From Paenibacillaceae bacterium ZCTH02-B3 (GTDB lineage Bacteria; Bacillota; Bacilli; Paenibacillales; Paenibacillaceae): a stretch of DNA of 48,446 nucleotides. Position 1 is the stretch's first letter. The number at the start of each line of letters is the position of its first letter. The position numbers were made by a program, and so were the translations under genes. Positions 25,326-33,344 of this stretch are shown piece after piece. The stretch covers positions 1-48,446 of the forward strand of contig LZRV01000137.1 in assembly GCA_002159065.1 (NCBI GenBank), read 5' to 3'. The notes below the pieces were generated by a model, which was given only the letters and a program-made list of their open reading frames with translations, was not told where the DNA came from and did no database searches.

Positions 25326-25385
25326 CCCGTTATCCGGACTGCGATTCCGTTGTTGCTTGCCTGTCGGGCTTTGAAGCCGGCCGCG

Positions 25386-26077
25386 TCACGTCGAAGGATT
25401 TGCGGCAAGCCGGTCCCCGGCACCGCCTGACAGCCCGCCCGGAACCTGTTCCCAATCCTTGAGGAACCGCTCGATGCCGATCTCCGTAAGCGGATGTCGC
25501 CACAACAAGGGAACAGCGAACCCGGAATCGTCGCGATGTGCGCTCCGGCCAGGGCGGCTTCCTGCACGTGCTCGATACTCCGAACGCTGGCCGTTATAAT
25601 TTCCGTCGGGAAACGGTAATTTTCGAGAACGGTCCGAAGGGCGCGGAACAGATTCATGCCCTCGATCCCGATATCATCAAGCCTGCCGACGAACGGACTG
25701 ACATAAGTGGCGCCGGCTTTGGCGGCCATCAGCTTTTGGGCAACCGTGAAGACGAGCGTAACATTCGTCTTGATGCCGTCTTTCGACAGCTTGTAGGTCG
25801 CTTCCAGTCCGTCCTCGGTCATCGGGAGCTTGATCACGATATTGTCGGCCCAACGCGCCAGCTCATGCGCTTCCCTGATCATATCCCCGGCGCGGACGCC
25901 GATGACCTCCGCGCTCACGGGGCCTTTGACTTCCTTGCAGATGTCCAGAATGATATCCTTGAAAGGCCGCTTTTCCCTCGCGATAATGCTGGGATTGGTC
26001 GTCACACCGTCCACCAGTCCGAGCCGGTTCACGCGCCTGATCTCTTCAAGATTTCCCGTATCCAGGAAAAACTTCAT
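25386..26077 (-). pseudogene. Fructose-6-phosphate aldolase / small transaldolase, frameshifted
   Basis: The first 190 residues are a typical FSA/TalC protein: [31 protein letters not shown], the Schiff-base Lys in [13 protein letters not shown] and [20 protein letters not shown]. After IPGSLFP the frame breaks near 25507. In the next frame the expected tail follows ([17 protein letters not shown]), ending at a TGA at 25386-25388. One extra C in the CCC there restores it as FPLLWRHP. The unshifted frame runs on to 25280 over the deoR tail. The enzyme would form or split fructose-6-P from dihydroxyacetone and glyceraldehyde-3-P, which suits the adjoining DhaL and GlpX. It lies 27 bp after glpX. 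True mutation or sequencing error cannot be told apart. Confidence 0.75.
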
Positions 26078-26104
26078 GCAGTCAGCCCTTTCCTTGCCAC
26101 AAAT

Positions 26105-27064
26105 TCACACGGCGAGCTGGCGTAAGTGATGCGACGTCACGAAATACATTCCCCGGTCGCGGCTGTACGTGACCAGCGAATGCGTCGTCTGCGTGCCGTC
26201 GTGATGACGTTGAATACCGTGCAGCATCATGCCCGTGGTCACGCCCGTGGCGATAAAAATGCACTCGTCCGAGGCGACGAGACGGTCCATTACGAGGGGA
26301 GCGTCGGGCGTTTCGATGCCCATGGCTTTGCACCTCTCCCGCTCCTTGTCGTTCGTAGGCAGCAATCTCGCCTGCATCTCGCCTCCGAGGCATTTGAGCG
26401 CCACCGCCGCCAGCACGCCTTCCGGCGCTCCGCCGATGCCGACGAACAGATCGATTCCGGTGAACTCCACCGCAGTCGCAACAGCGCAGGTTACGTCTCC
26501 GTCGACAAAAAGCTTCGTCCTGGCCCCGGTGCTTCGGATTTCCTGCAAAATACCGGCATGCCGCTCCCTTTGCTGCACGGCCACGGTCAATTCGGACACG
26601 TCTTTGCCAAGCGCGTTCGCCACATTCCGCACATTTTCCACTACGGAGCGTTCAATATCGATGCTGCCCTTGGCCTTCGGTCCAACCGCAATTTTGAACA
26701 TGTACATATCCGGCGCGTGCAACAGCGTTCCGCGCGGCGCCGCGGCAATAACCGTCGTGGAATTCTCCAGGCCGTAGGCGGCCAGGTTCGTCCCTTCCAG
26801 CGGATCGACGGCAATATCCAGTTCCGGTCCGCGGCCCGTTCCAAGCCGTTCTCCGATATAGAGCATGGGAGCCTCGTCCATCTCGCCCTCTCCGATCACG
26901 ACGGTTGCGGCCATGTCCATCTTGTTCAGCATCTGGCGCATGGCGGTGGTTGCCGCCTGATCGGCCTCGTGCTTGTTGCCCCGGCCGATCCAGGGATAGG
27001 AATCCAGTGCGGCCGCTTCGGCAACCTGCAGGAAATCGAAGATCAGTTGCTTCATCCCTTTCAC
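26105..27064 (-). CDS. glpX: Class II fructose-1,6-bisphosphatase
   Basis: GlpX-type phosphatase of 319 aa, hydrolysing fructose-1,6-bisphosphate to fructose-6-P. Motifs are WIGRGNKHEADQAATTAM, VVIGEGEMDEAPMLYIGE, the metal/substrate block DIAVDPLEGTN, APDMYMFKIAVGP and GIGGAPEGVLAAVALKCLGG. The GTG at 27064 overlaps the TGA of the frame-corrected dhaL2 (GTGA), supporting both that start and the corrected frame; an ATG nine bases later is the alternative. Its product would feed the aldolase encoded next. Confidence 0.9.
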   Translation of the reverse strand: MKGMKQLIFDFLQVAEAAALDSYPWIGRGNKHEADQAATTAMRQMLNKMDMAATVVIGEGEMDEAPMLYIGERLGTGRGPELDIAVDPLEGTNLAAYGLENSTTVIAAAPRGTLLHAPDMYMFKIAVGPKAKGSIDIERSVVENVRNVANALGKDVSELTVAVQQRERHAGILQEIRSTGARTKLFVDGDVTCAVATAVEFTGIDLFVGIGGAPEGVLAAVALKCLGGEMQARLLPTNDKERERCKAMGIETPDAPLVMDRLVASDECIFIATGVTTGMMLHGIQRHHDGTQTTHSLVTYSRDRGMYFVTSHHLRQLAV

Positions 27065-27530
27065 ATCACTTTGCGGACATATTGAACGAACGTGTCAAAA
27101 ATGTAGTAGCCGACACGGCTCCCGGGTCCCTGTGTCCGACGGAACGATCGCCCAACCGCTTGGCTTTGCCTCGTTCCCGGATGCCCTGGATTGCCGCCGT
27201 CCAGAACGACGCGAGGTCCCGATGGGTCAGTTCCGTCTTTCCCTGCAGGACCGCGGCCCCTCGGAGAAACGCCGTCGCGTACAGCGGCCCGACGGAAGAA
27301 CCGACCGCATTCAGGAAAGCCATGGCGATCTCCTTCAGCAAAGCGCCGCAATCTTCGGCCGAAGACTGCCGCACCTTGTCGGAGACGGCTTTCCAGCCGA
27401 TGGACATGGTCACGCCATGGTCACCGTCACCCAACCGGCGGTCCAGTTCGGACAGCTCGTCCTTGACATCTTCGATTCGATCGGTGATTTCAAGAAACAG
27501 CTGCTTGAATTGCTCAAAAGTCATGGCCAT
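27061..27530 (-). pseudogene. Second DhaL, with internal deletion and frameshift
   Basis: ATG at 27530 follows AAGGAG by ten bases. The N-terminal half is normal DhaL (RRLGDGDHGVTMSIGWKAV, NAVGSSVGPLYATAFLRGA). After IRERGKA it jumps to KRLGDRSVGHRDPG, so compared with the intact DhaL at 13760-14422 56 residues are missing in frame. They include the TMVDTW helix and most of the lid. Just after GAVSA the frame is also broken by one base; the other frame gives YYIFDTFVQYVRKVM and a TGA at 27063-27061. The protein is unlikely to be active. It heads the DhaL2-GlpX-FSA unit. Confidence 0.75.
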
Positions 27531-27692
27531 GGCAACCGTTCTCCTTCTGTTTCTCAACTTGCGTCGGCATGACAACGGGGATAACCGGAAGTTCAACTTT
27601 CGCCGTCCCTTTTCGCCACCTCCTATTTCATAAATATACGAAACAAAATGAAAGCAAACAACAGGTTTGTTCCCTTGTTATTCTTGCTATTA

Positions 27693-27721
27693 ATTTTATT
27701 TTTGCCTTCCTTATTTGTCAA
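27693..27721 (-). promoter_or_regulatory. Promoter of the dhaL2-glpX-fsa unit
   Basis: Minus strand TTGACA (27721-27716), 17 bp, TAAAAT (27698-27693). It points to dhaL2, whose ATG lies 163 bp further on. Confidence 0.6.
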
Positions 27722-27736
27722 TATCTCTTTCTTGCC

Positions 27737-27758
27737 TTTCGTTTTATTGATATTTATT
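27737..27758 (+). promoter_or_regulatory. Motif shared by both DeoR intergenic regions, copy 2
   Basis: TTTCGTTT, seven bases, ATTTATT, as at 24428-24449. It lies 16 bp upstream of the -35 of the dhaL2 promoter. Confidence 0.35.
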
Positions 27759-27856
27759 GCTTTATCTTATTGTATTTATTGATTTTTCTTTGTGTTAATC
27801 TTTAATCGGCTTAAATATTGTGGTAAAGTAGCTGTATATGAATCTTCTCACACCGT

Positions 27857-27920
27857 GGGCGGAAGCTCGGCCGCCCGCTGCGCGGAAAAGCCGCCGCGCG
27901 GGCTTTTCGAAAGTTTTTTT
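27857..27920 (+). promoter_or_regulatory. Attenuator-like pair of overlapping hairpins
   Basis: A GC-rich block inside AT-rich DNA. Hairpin A pairs GGGCGG (27857-27862) with CCGCCC (27871-27876). Hairpin B pairs GCCCGC (27873-27878) with GCGGGC (27898-27903), has inner pairs GCGCGG/CCGCGC and is followed by TTTT and T7 (27914-27920). The two share bases 27873-27876 and exclude each other, like an antiterminator and terminator upstream of the second deoR gene. No matching known riboswitch was recognised. Confidence 0.45.
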
Positions 27921-28003
27921 GTTTTTCCTGATGATTTCTTATCCTTTCGATTCTGTTAACGGCTTTTGTTTCCGGGTAAATCTTTCTTGGTGGTGAAGCG
28001 CGG

Positions 28004-28031
28004 TTGAACACGAGGAAGCAAACGCCATAAT
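28004..28031 (+). promoter_or_regulatory. Promoter of the second deoR gene
   Basis: TTGAAC (28004-28009), 16 bp, CATAAT (28026-28031), about 50 bases before the ATG at 28084. The hairpin block at 27857-27920 lies upstream of it, so that block would act on a transcript from a different start or be a separate small RNA. Confidence 0.45.
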
Positions 28032-28083
28032 TGAGAAAGATATGATTTATTGATATTCTTTTATTTTCGGAGGTTTCAATCAG

Positions 28084-28863
28084 ATGAAAATGTTCAGCGA
28101 AGAAAGAAGAAAGCGGATTATTGACTATTTGATGAAACATAACCGGGCCACGGTCAAAGAACTCGCTGAAATCCTGAATGTATCCACGGTGACGCTGCGT
28201 TCCGATCTGAATTATCTGGAATCGGAAGGATTGGTGCAAAGAACGCACGGCGGCGCCACATTGATCGAATCGAGGCCCGATTTTCCTTCCATGACCAGCT
28301 TTTCGGTGCGCGAGAAGACCAACCAGGCGGAGAAACAGGCCATCGGCAGAGTAGCCGCCGATATGGTCAACACCGGACAGTGCATTATTCTGGATGCCAG
28401 TTCCACCTGTCTGGAGATGGCGCGCGTTCTGGTCACGCAGCAGAAACGGTTGACCATTCTGACGAACGGCATTATGACCGCCATGGAACTGCGGGAAAAC
28501 CCGCAATTTACGGTTATCCTGATCGGCGGCATCTTACGGATGGGAAGCGTGGGGCTCGAAGGCAACCTGGGAACCCATATTCTGAACGAGCTTAACGTGG
28601 ATATCATGTTTACCTCCGCCCGCGGGTTCGTCTATCACGACGGGCTGACGGATTTCAACGTCTACGAAGTGGAACTCAAGAAAGCGATGGCCGCAAGCGC
28701 CCAGAAACTTGTCGCGCTGCTGGATCACAGCAAGCTCGGCCGTATTTCCATCGCCTCGTTCGCCGCACCCGAAGACATCGACACCATCATTACGGACTCC
28801 GGCGCAGCCGAAGAGGACATCCTCAAGCTTCGGGAACTGGGCATCGAGGTCATCGTCGCCTGA
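28084..28863 (+). CDS. DeoR-family transcriptional regulator 2
   Basis: Regulator of 259 aa, paralogous over its length to the one at 24558. The helix-turn-helix is in ERRKRIIDYLMKHNRATVKE and LNVSTVTLRSDLNYLESEG. The sensor domain has ILDASSTCLEMARVLV, LIGGILRMGSVGLEGNLG, MFTSARGFVYHDGLTDFN and LLDHSKLGRISIASFA. ATG follows GGAGG by nine bases. It is divergent from dhaL2-glpX-fsa and probably controls that unit; cross-control with regulator 1 is possible. Insertion-sequence debris begins just downstream. Confidence 0.9.
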   Translation: MKMFSEERRKRIIDYLMKHNRATVKELAEILNVSTVTLRSDLNYLESEGLVQRTHGGATLIESRPDFPSMTSFSVREKTNQAEKQAIGRVAADMVNTGQCIILDASSTCLEMARVLVTQQKRLTILTNGIMTAMELRENPQFTVILIGGILRMGSVGLEGNLGTHILNELNVDIMFTSARGFVYHDGLTDFNVYEVELKKAMAASAQKLVALLDHSKLGRISIASFAAPEDIDTIITDSGAAEEDILKLRELGIEVIVA

Positions 28864-28896
28864 TCGCCGTTGCATCACAGGCCGGGTCAAGGCATC

Positions 28897-29084
28897 ATCT
28901 TGAGCAGCAAAATCGAAGCGGTGGAGAAGTATCTGCGTGGACAAAGAAACCAGGCCGCCGCTGGAAGCCATGAGTGAAGTCGAGCGATTGCGGCGGAGAA
29001 CAAGATGCTCTGGCCCGGCTGGCTGGGCTCAAAGCAGTGATACGCAGGAGACCTCTTACAATTACGAACGGAGACAGAGATAGT
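28897..29084 (+). pseudogene. Remnant of an IS3-type OrfA transposase
   Basis: Broken frames on the plus strand contain VEKYLRGQRN, then EVERL-like coding and AENKML, and in a further frame RLAGLKAVIRRRPLTITNGD. The pieces look like the helix-turn-helix and leucine-zipper part of IS3-family OrfA, cut by at least two frameshifts. The fragment ends where the IS256-type element begins. Confidence 0.4.
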
Positions 29085-30440
29085 GTCCCGTCAAGTGGTG
29101 TAAAATCGATTTCTACCGCGTGACCCAGATTTATTTCTGCAAGAGTGTGGTGGATGCAAGAGGAACTTGCTCCCCATTGACGATTTTGGCCATGGATTCG
29201 AGACTGAAATAACGACGTGCAACGGTCCATTCATCTTGCTGCTCGATTAAGATGGCACCGATCAGTCGGATAACGGATTCCCGATTTGGAAAGATTCCTA
29301 CTACGTCTGAACGTCGGCGGATTTCGCGGTTTAAACGCTCTAACGGGTTGGTGGAATGAATTTGCCGCCAATGCTCCCTGGGAAAAGCCATGTAGGCCAG
29401 TACGTCACTTTCTGCCTGCTCCAGAATATCCATGGCTTTCGGGAACTTCCCACGAAGTTGCTGGGCGACTTGTCGGAGCTGCATTACAGCCGCTTCTTGG
29501 CTCGGTTGCGCAAAAATCGTCCGGAGGATCGACGATACCATCGATTGCGACGACTTCGGCACCTGGCTCAGAACATTGCGCATGAAGTGAACACGGCAAC
29601 GCTGCCAAGTGGCACCCACCAGAACCTGCTCGATCGCTCTGCGCAACCCTTCGTGAGCATCACTAATCGCTAGTTGCACACCTCGAAGTCCCCGAGCGAC
29701 CAGTTTCCGTAGAAACTCAAGCCAAAACGAACCGTCCTCGCTCATGCCAAGATCAAATCCGAGCACTTCCCGGTCACCGGTCTCCCGGACACCGATGGCC
29801 ACGACAAGCGCCATGCTGCGCACCCGGCCTCCCTCGCGCACTTTCGGAAACGTGGCATCCAACCAGACATACGGAAATTGCCCCTCGAGCGGACGTTCTT
29901 TGAAGGCGATCACAACCTCATCGAGCTCTTTGCAGATCCGGGAAACTTCGCTTTTGCTGATGCCCTTCATGCCCAAGGATTCAACGAGTTCATCAACTTT
30001 TCGCGTACTGACGCCGTGAATATAAGAAGCAAAGCCTTTTCCGCGCGCTTACGCGGTTCGAGCAGAGAAGGAAAATAACTGCCTTTGCGAAGCTTCGGAA
30101 TGCTCAGATCAAGGGTGCCGACTCGTGTATGCCATTCCCGATGCCGATAGCCGTTCCTCTGGTTGGTTCTTTCTGTGTTGCGTTCATAACGTTCGGCACC
30201 AATTTGGGCTGTAACCTCCGCCTCCATCAACGAATGAACAAGAACATTCAGAGCTTCTTTGAGAAAATCTACATCACCATCAAAACCAGACTTGCGTAAA
30301 AGCTCCAAAAGTGACATTCTATCTATAGAAGCCACGGTTTGATCCTCCTTCTAAAGTAGAGTTGCGTCACTTTAGTAGAAATCATACCGTGGCTTCCCTT
30401 GTCAATAAGCTCGGTGCAATTTTACACCACTACTAGGGAC
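29085..30440 (-). mobile_element. IS256-family insertion sequence
   Basis: About 1.36 kb bounded by inverted ends. The left end reads GTCCCGTCAAGTGGTGTAAA and the right end, on the other strand, GTCCCTAGTAGTGGTGTAAA; they share GTCCC and AGTGGTGTAAAAT. The flanking bases ATAGT are also partly shared, so ends may be off by a few bases. I see no 8-9 bp target duplication, which suggests an old or rearranged copy. It contains one broken transposase gene. Confidence 0.7.
29131..30335 (-). pseudogene. IS256-family transposase, frameshifted
   Basis: Two overlapping frames form one mutator-type DDE transposase. The first starts at GTG 30335 with AAGGAGG eight bases upstream and ends at 29967 in a wrong frame. 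The second reads from VDELVESLGMKGISKSEVSR through the DDE region (VWLDATFPKVREGG, LAISDAHEGLRRAIEQVLV) to ERLNREIRRRSDVVGIFPNR and 29131. At the join the expected residues between EKALL and YIHGVSTRKV are missing, so a small deletion of about 16-17 bases changed the frame. The element should not be able to move by itself. Confidence 0.8.
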
Positions 30441-30466
30441 TATAACAACAAAAAAACAAAAATGGA

Positions 30467-30679
30467 ATGGAGCGACTCAACGAAGAAATTCGACGACGAG
30501 AACGTGTCATTCGCATTTTTCCTAACCGTGAATCGGCAATTCGCCTGATCGGAGCTTTGCTAATGGAGATAGACGAAAAATGGGCAAGTGGCAAAAAGTA
30601 TCTCGATATGGCAGAGTATTGGGAATGGCGAGAAACTCAGGGAACCAAAGCGGTGTCTAAAGTGACTCGCATTGGCTAA
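30467..30679 (+). pseudogene. C-terminal fragment of another IS256-family transposase
   Basis: The frame begins in NGMERLNEEIRRRERVIRIF and continues with PNRESAIRLIGALLMEIDEKW to a stop at 30679. This is the last 70 residues of an IS256 transposase, clearly different from the one in the adjacent element (ERLNREIRRRSDVVGIF) and on the other strand. No upstream part survives nearby. Confidence 0.7.
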
Positions 30680-30866
30680 TTTATTTCTCTAATCGAGGGG
30701 AATTTACACACAAATATGGACTTGATCTGGCCATGGACGATCAACAAAGAGATCGCGTGCATTTCGTCATCTATCCTGGCAACTGAAGTTTCCCGGTATC
30801 GCAAGAACTGGGTGATGCGATGATTTCGCTATGAAGACCGTGAGGTAACACATAGAGGCAGCAAAT
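30680..30866. other. Stretch without a supported gene
   Basis: Between the transposase fragment and the terminator I find only a short plus-strand frame (MDDQQRDRVHFVIYPGN, 30733-30786) that looks like the tail of a lost gene but matches nothing I recognise. No RNA gene is visible. Confidence 0.3.
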
Positions 30867-30908
30867 AAGGAAGAGCCGCGCAATCCGTGGAATGAGCGGC
30901 TCTTCCTT
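30867..30908 (-). terminator. Terminator after the AraC/VOC operon
   Basis: A 13-bp stem, AAGGAAGAGCCGC (30867-30879) with GCGGCTCTTCCTT (30896-30908). In the minus direction it ends in CTTATTTG. It lies 124 bp beyond the stop of the VOC gene. Confidence 0.6.
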
Positions 30909-31031
30909 GCAAGTGGATTCCGCCTCCGAAGAGAAGGAGGAATGAAGTTTCACCACAATTATACAGATATAGTTCCCGTGAGTCAAAGTATTATGGACGC
31001 TGGCAAGCCCGACCGAGTCCGGCGGTCCTGC

Positions 31032-31406
31032 TCACGCTGTCCTCTTCTCCCGCAGAAAATGCCGGTACCCTTCCGAATCGAGGAACTCCGTGAAAATCCC
31101 CCACTTCAATGGTCTGGGCTCGTACAGAAACTCCACGCCCTTCGCTTTCATGCGCTCATACGTCCCGTGGATGTCGTCGCATTCGAACATGATGGACGGC
31201 CGCATGCGGTCCGAATCCTTCATATATTGCTTCGGGTAGATGACGAGTCTCGCACCCCCGCCGGGCAGCTCCAGCTCGATCCAGTTCCCGTCCGGCCCCA
31301 TCGGCTCTTCGTAGACGAGTGTGAATCCCGCCTTGTCCAGCCAGAATTCCCTGGCCTTCTCCTGGTCTGTCACAAAGACAGAAACAATCGCGATATTCGT
31401 GATCAT
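31032..31406 (-). CDS. VOC-family glyoxalase-like protein
   Basis: Protein of 124 aa. Start ATG at 31406 (MITNIAIVSVFV) has GAGGAGGG eight bases upstream; the longer frame to 31472 overlaps the regulator gene. The fold is shown by VSVFVTDQEKAREFWLDKAG, NWIELELPGGGARLVIYP and PSIMFECDDIHGTYERMKAKG. It probably binds a metal with His/Glu ligands and acts on an aldehyde, antibiotic or aromatic compound. It lies 25 bp downstream of the AraC-type gene in the same direction. Confidence 0.85.
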   Translation of the reverse strand: MITNIAIVSVFVTDQEKAREFWLDKAGFTLVYEEPMGPDGNWIELELPGGGARLVIYPKQYMKDSDRMRPSIMFECDDIHGTYERMKAKGVEFLYEPRPLKWGIFTEFLDSEGYRHFLREKRTA

Positions 31407-31431
31407 GTCCGATCCCTCCTCAATGGGGATC

Positions 31432-32307
31432 TTATCCTGTATGTTCGTGGTTGTCTTGTAAAAACTCGACATTCTCAGGTCCGTGATCCGACGCCAGCCG
31501 GCGGGCCCAATCCCGGAACTGGACGGGTGTCGCGCCGAGACATCGGCGGAAGTCCTTCGAGAAGTGGGAATAGTCGTAATAGCCCGCTTCCAGCATCAGA
31601 TCGTGCAGATCCAGATCCGGTCGCAGAAGGAGCCTGATCCGGACCTGGTTGAAGCGGGCGATCTTGTGCAAGCGCTTCGGCGGAATGCCGGTCACCCGGA
31701 CGCAGCGCCGCTCGAACTGCCGCAACGAAAGCCCGGCGTCCCGCGCGGCATCCGCCACCCCGTATTCGGCGGGCCGGTGGTACAACCGGTCAATGACGCC
31801 GAACAGAGCCGGGTCGTGCCAGGCCGGATCGACCCAGTCTTCGAGGAAAGCCTCAAGCCGCCGTTGGGCGTCATCCATCCCGGCAGAGGCCAGAAAACGC
31901 TCCAGCTCCTCCAGCTCCCTCAGCCTCCGATCCGCCTCTGCCGCTTGACCGGCCCATCTGTCCTGGATGAACTCCGCGACCGGCATGAACCGGTCGTTGA
32001 ACCGCTCCGCCGGCTGCCCGCTGATCGCATAGAGTCCCCACGGATACAGACGGATGCCGTACAACACCAGCTCCCCCTCCGCCTCCAGCTTGCAGCAGCC
32101 GGACAGCGTCCCCATGACGAACGACGTCGGCAGAAGCTCCCCGCCGACGCGGTATACGCTGCCGAAATGGAAAATCAAATCCTTGTACCCGTCCGGCCAC
32201 AGCACTTCGCCCGCTCCGGCGCCCGAATACGTCCGGCGGAGCGTCCAGACGCATTTCACATAAGGTTTCAGACGTTCGGACGCCGGCGGCCTTTCGAGAT
32301 ATTTCAT
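31432..32307 (-). CDS. AraC-family transcriptional regulator
   Basis: Regulator of 291 aa. Residues about 1-150 form a ligand or effector domain of the DUF6597 type (PYVKCVWTLRR, EVLWPDGYKDLIFHFG). The C-terminal 100 residues are the double helix-turn-helix of AraC/XylS proteins, with VADAARDAGLSLRQFERRCV, GIPPKRLHKIARFNQVR and EAGYYDYSHFSKDFRRCLG. Such regulators often sit beside VOC or other small resistance genes, as here. GAGAAGGGGG lies right before the ATG at 32307. Confidence 0.88.
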   Translation of the reverse strand: MKYLERPPASERLKPYVKCVWTLRRTYSGAGAGEVLWPDGYKDLIFHFGSVYRVGGELLPTSFVMGTLSGCCKLEAEGELVLYGIRLYPWGLYAISGQPAERFNDRFMPVAEFIQDRWAGQAAEADRRLRELEELERFLASAGMDDAQRRLEAFLEDWVDPAWHDPALFGVIDRLYHRPAEYGVADAARDAGLSLRQFERRCVRVTGIPPKRLHKIARFNQVRIRLLLRPDLDLHDLMLEAGYYDYSHFSKDFRRCLGATPVQFRDWARRLASDHGPENVEFLQDNHEHTG

Positions 32308-32617
32308 CCCCCTTCTCCCCTTCCGTCAGGCTCGCGTCACCTTACCCGCCGGCGCGAAGGCGGTCAGCTCTCCGGTTACCTTTTTGGAATTAGACGCGGT
32401 CAATGGGAGGAAAGTTTTTACATCGATACTCCGCCAATGGAACCGGGCTACGCGATTGAGCCGGAATTGTCGCCGCCGAAATCCAGTGGAACCGGGCGCC
32501 GTTATTGAACCTCCGAGGACGATGATCGACCGGTTCGGCGATGAATGAAGTTCCCGGTTCCGTTGCTACGAAGATCATGCGGTTTTCCTGACAGGTCAAG
32601 CCGTGAGATCCGCAAGC
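32308..32617. other. Intergenic stretch without a supported gene
   Basis: GC-rich DNA between the divergent AraC and BceR genes. The plus frame reads QWEESFYIDTPPMEPGYAIE and stops at 32506-32508, but it has no start of its own and no recognisable motif. The minus frame 32390-32599 is equally featureless. I see no RNA gene. Confidence 0.3.
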
Positions 32618-32646
32618 TTAACCCATGCCCCCGAAACGACTATAAT
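32618..32646 (+). promoter_or_regulatory. Promoter of the bceRS-like operon
   Basis: TTAACC (32618-32623), 17 bp, TATAAT (32641-32646). The transcript would start only about 14 bases before the ATG at 32667, just including the site GGAGGG. Confidence 0.55.
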
Positions 32647-32666
32647 GAGTCCATGGAGGGAGCACC

Positions 32667-33344
32667 ATGTACAAAATCCTGATTATCGAGGACGACCTGA
32701 CGATCGCACGGACGATCAGTGAGCACCTCCGCCAATGGGGCTACGACGCGAGCTATGCGACCGAGTTCCGGAACGTGGCGGACCAGGTGCTGTACGCGGA
32801 GCCGCAGCTCGTGCTGCTCGACATCGCGCTTCCCTTCTACAACGGCTTCCATTGGTGCGGCGAGATCCGGAAGTTCTCGAAGGTGCCGATCATGTTCATC
32901 TCCTCCGCCTCCGACAACATGAACATCGTCCTGGCGATGAACATGGGCGGCGACGACTTCATCGCCAAGCCCTTCGATCTGCGCGTGCTGACGGCGAAGG
33001 TCGGAGCGCTGCTCCGGCGCACCTATTCCTTCCAGGGGCAGGTCCACGTCCTGGAGCATAACGGCGTCGTGCTGAACCTGAGCGACGCCACGCTGACGTA
33101 CCGCGGCCGCAAGATCGAGCTGACGAAAAACGAATTCCGGATATTGCAGCTGCTCATGGAAAACGCCGGCCGGATCGTCCCGCGCGAAGAAATGATGCAG
33201 CGGCTGTGGGAAAGCGACCAGTTCGTCGACGACAACACCCTGACCGTCAACATCACGCGCCTGCGCCGAAAACTGGCCGACATCGGCCTCCCGAACTGGA
33301 TCGTCACGAAAAAAGGCCTCGGCTATCTGGTGGAAGGACCATGA
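32667..33344 (+). CDS. bceR: BceR-like response regulator
   Basis: OmpR-type regulator of 225 aa. The receiver domain has IIEDDLTIAR, phosphoacceptor Asp in LVLLDIALPFYNG and Lys in FIAKPFDLRV. The winged helix ends with the BceR-typical LWESDQFVDDNTLTVNITRL. BceR proteins answer to peptide antibiotics such as bacitracin through flux sensing by the BceAB transporter. The ATG follows CATGGAGGGAGCACC, and the stop overlaps the kinase start (ATGA). Confidence 0.9.
   Translation: MYKILIIEDDLTIARTISEHLRQWGYDASYATEFRNVADQVLYAEPQLVLLDIALPFYNGFHWCGEIRKFSKVPIMFISSASDNMNIVLAMNMGGDDFIAKPFDLRVLTAKVGALLRRTYSFQGQVHVLEHNGVVLNLSDATLTYRGRKIELTKNEFRILQLLMENAGRIVPREEMMQRLWESDQFVDDNTLTVNITRLRRKLADIGLPNWIVTKKGLGYLVEGP

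Noticed and set aside
25280..25385. The last 36 codons of the unshifted aldolase frame as a real C-terminus
   Set aside because: They overlap the deoR 3' end in antisense and lack family resemblance, while the other frame gives the expected aldolase tail.
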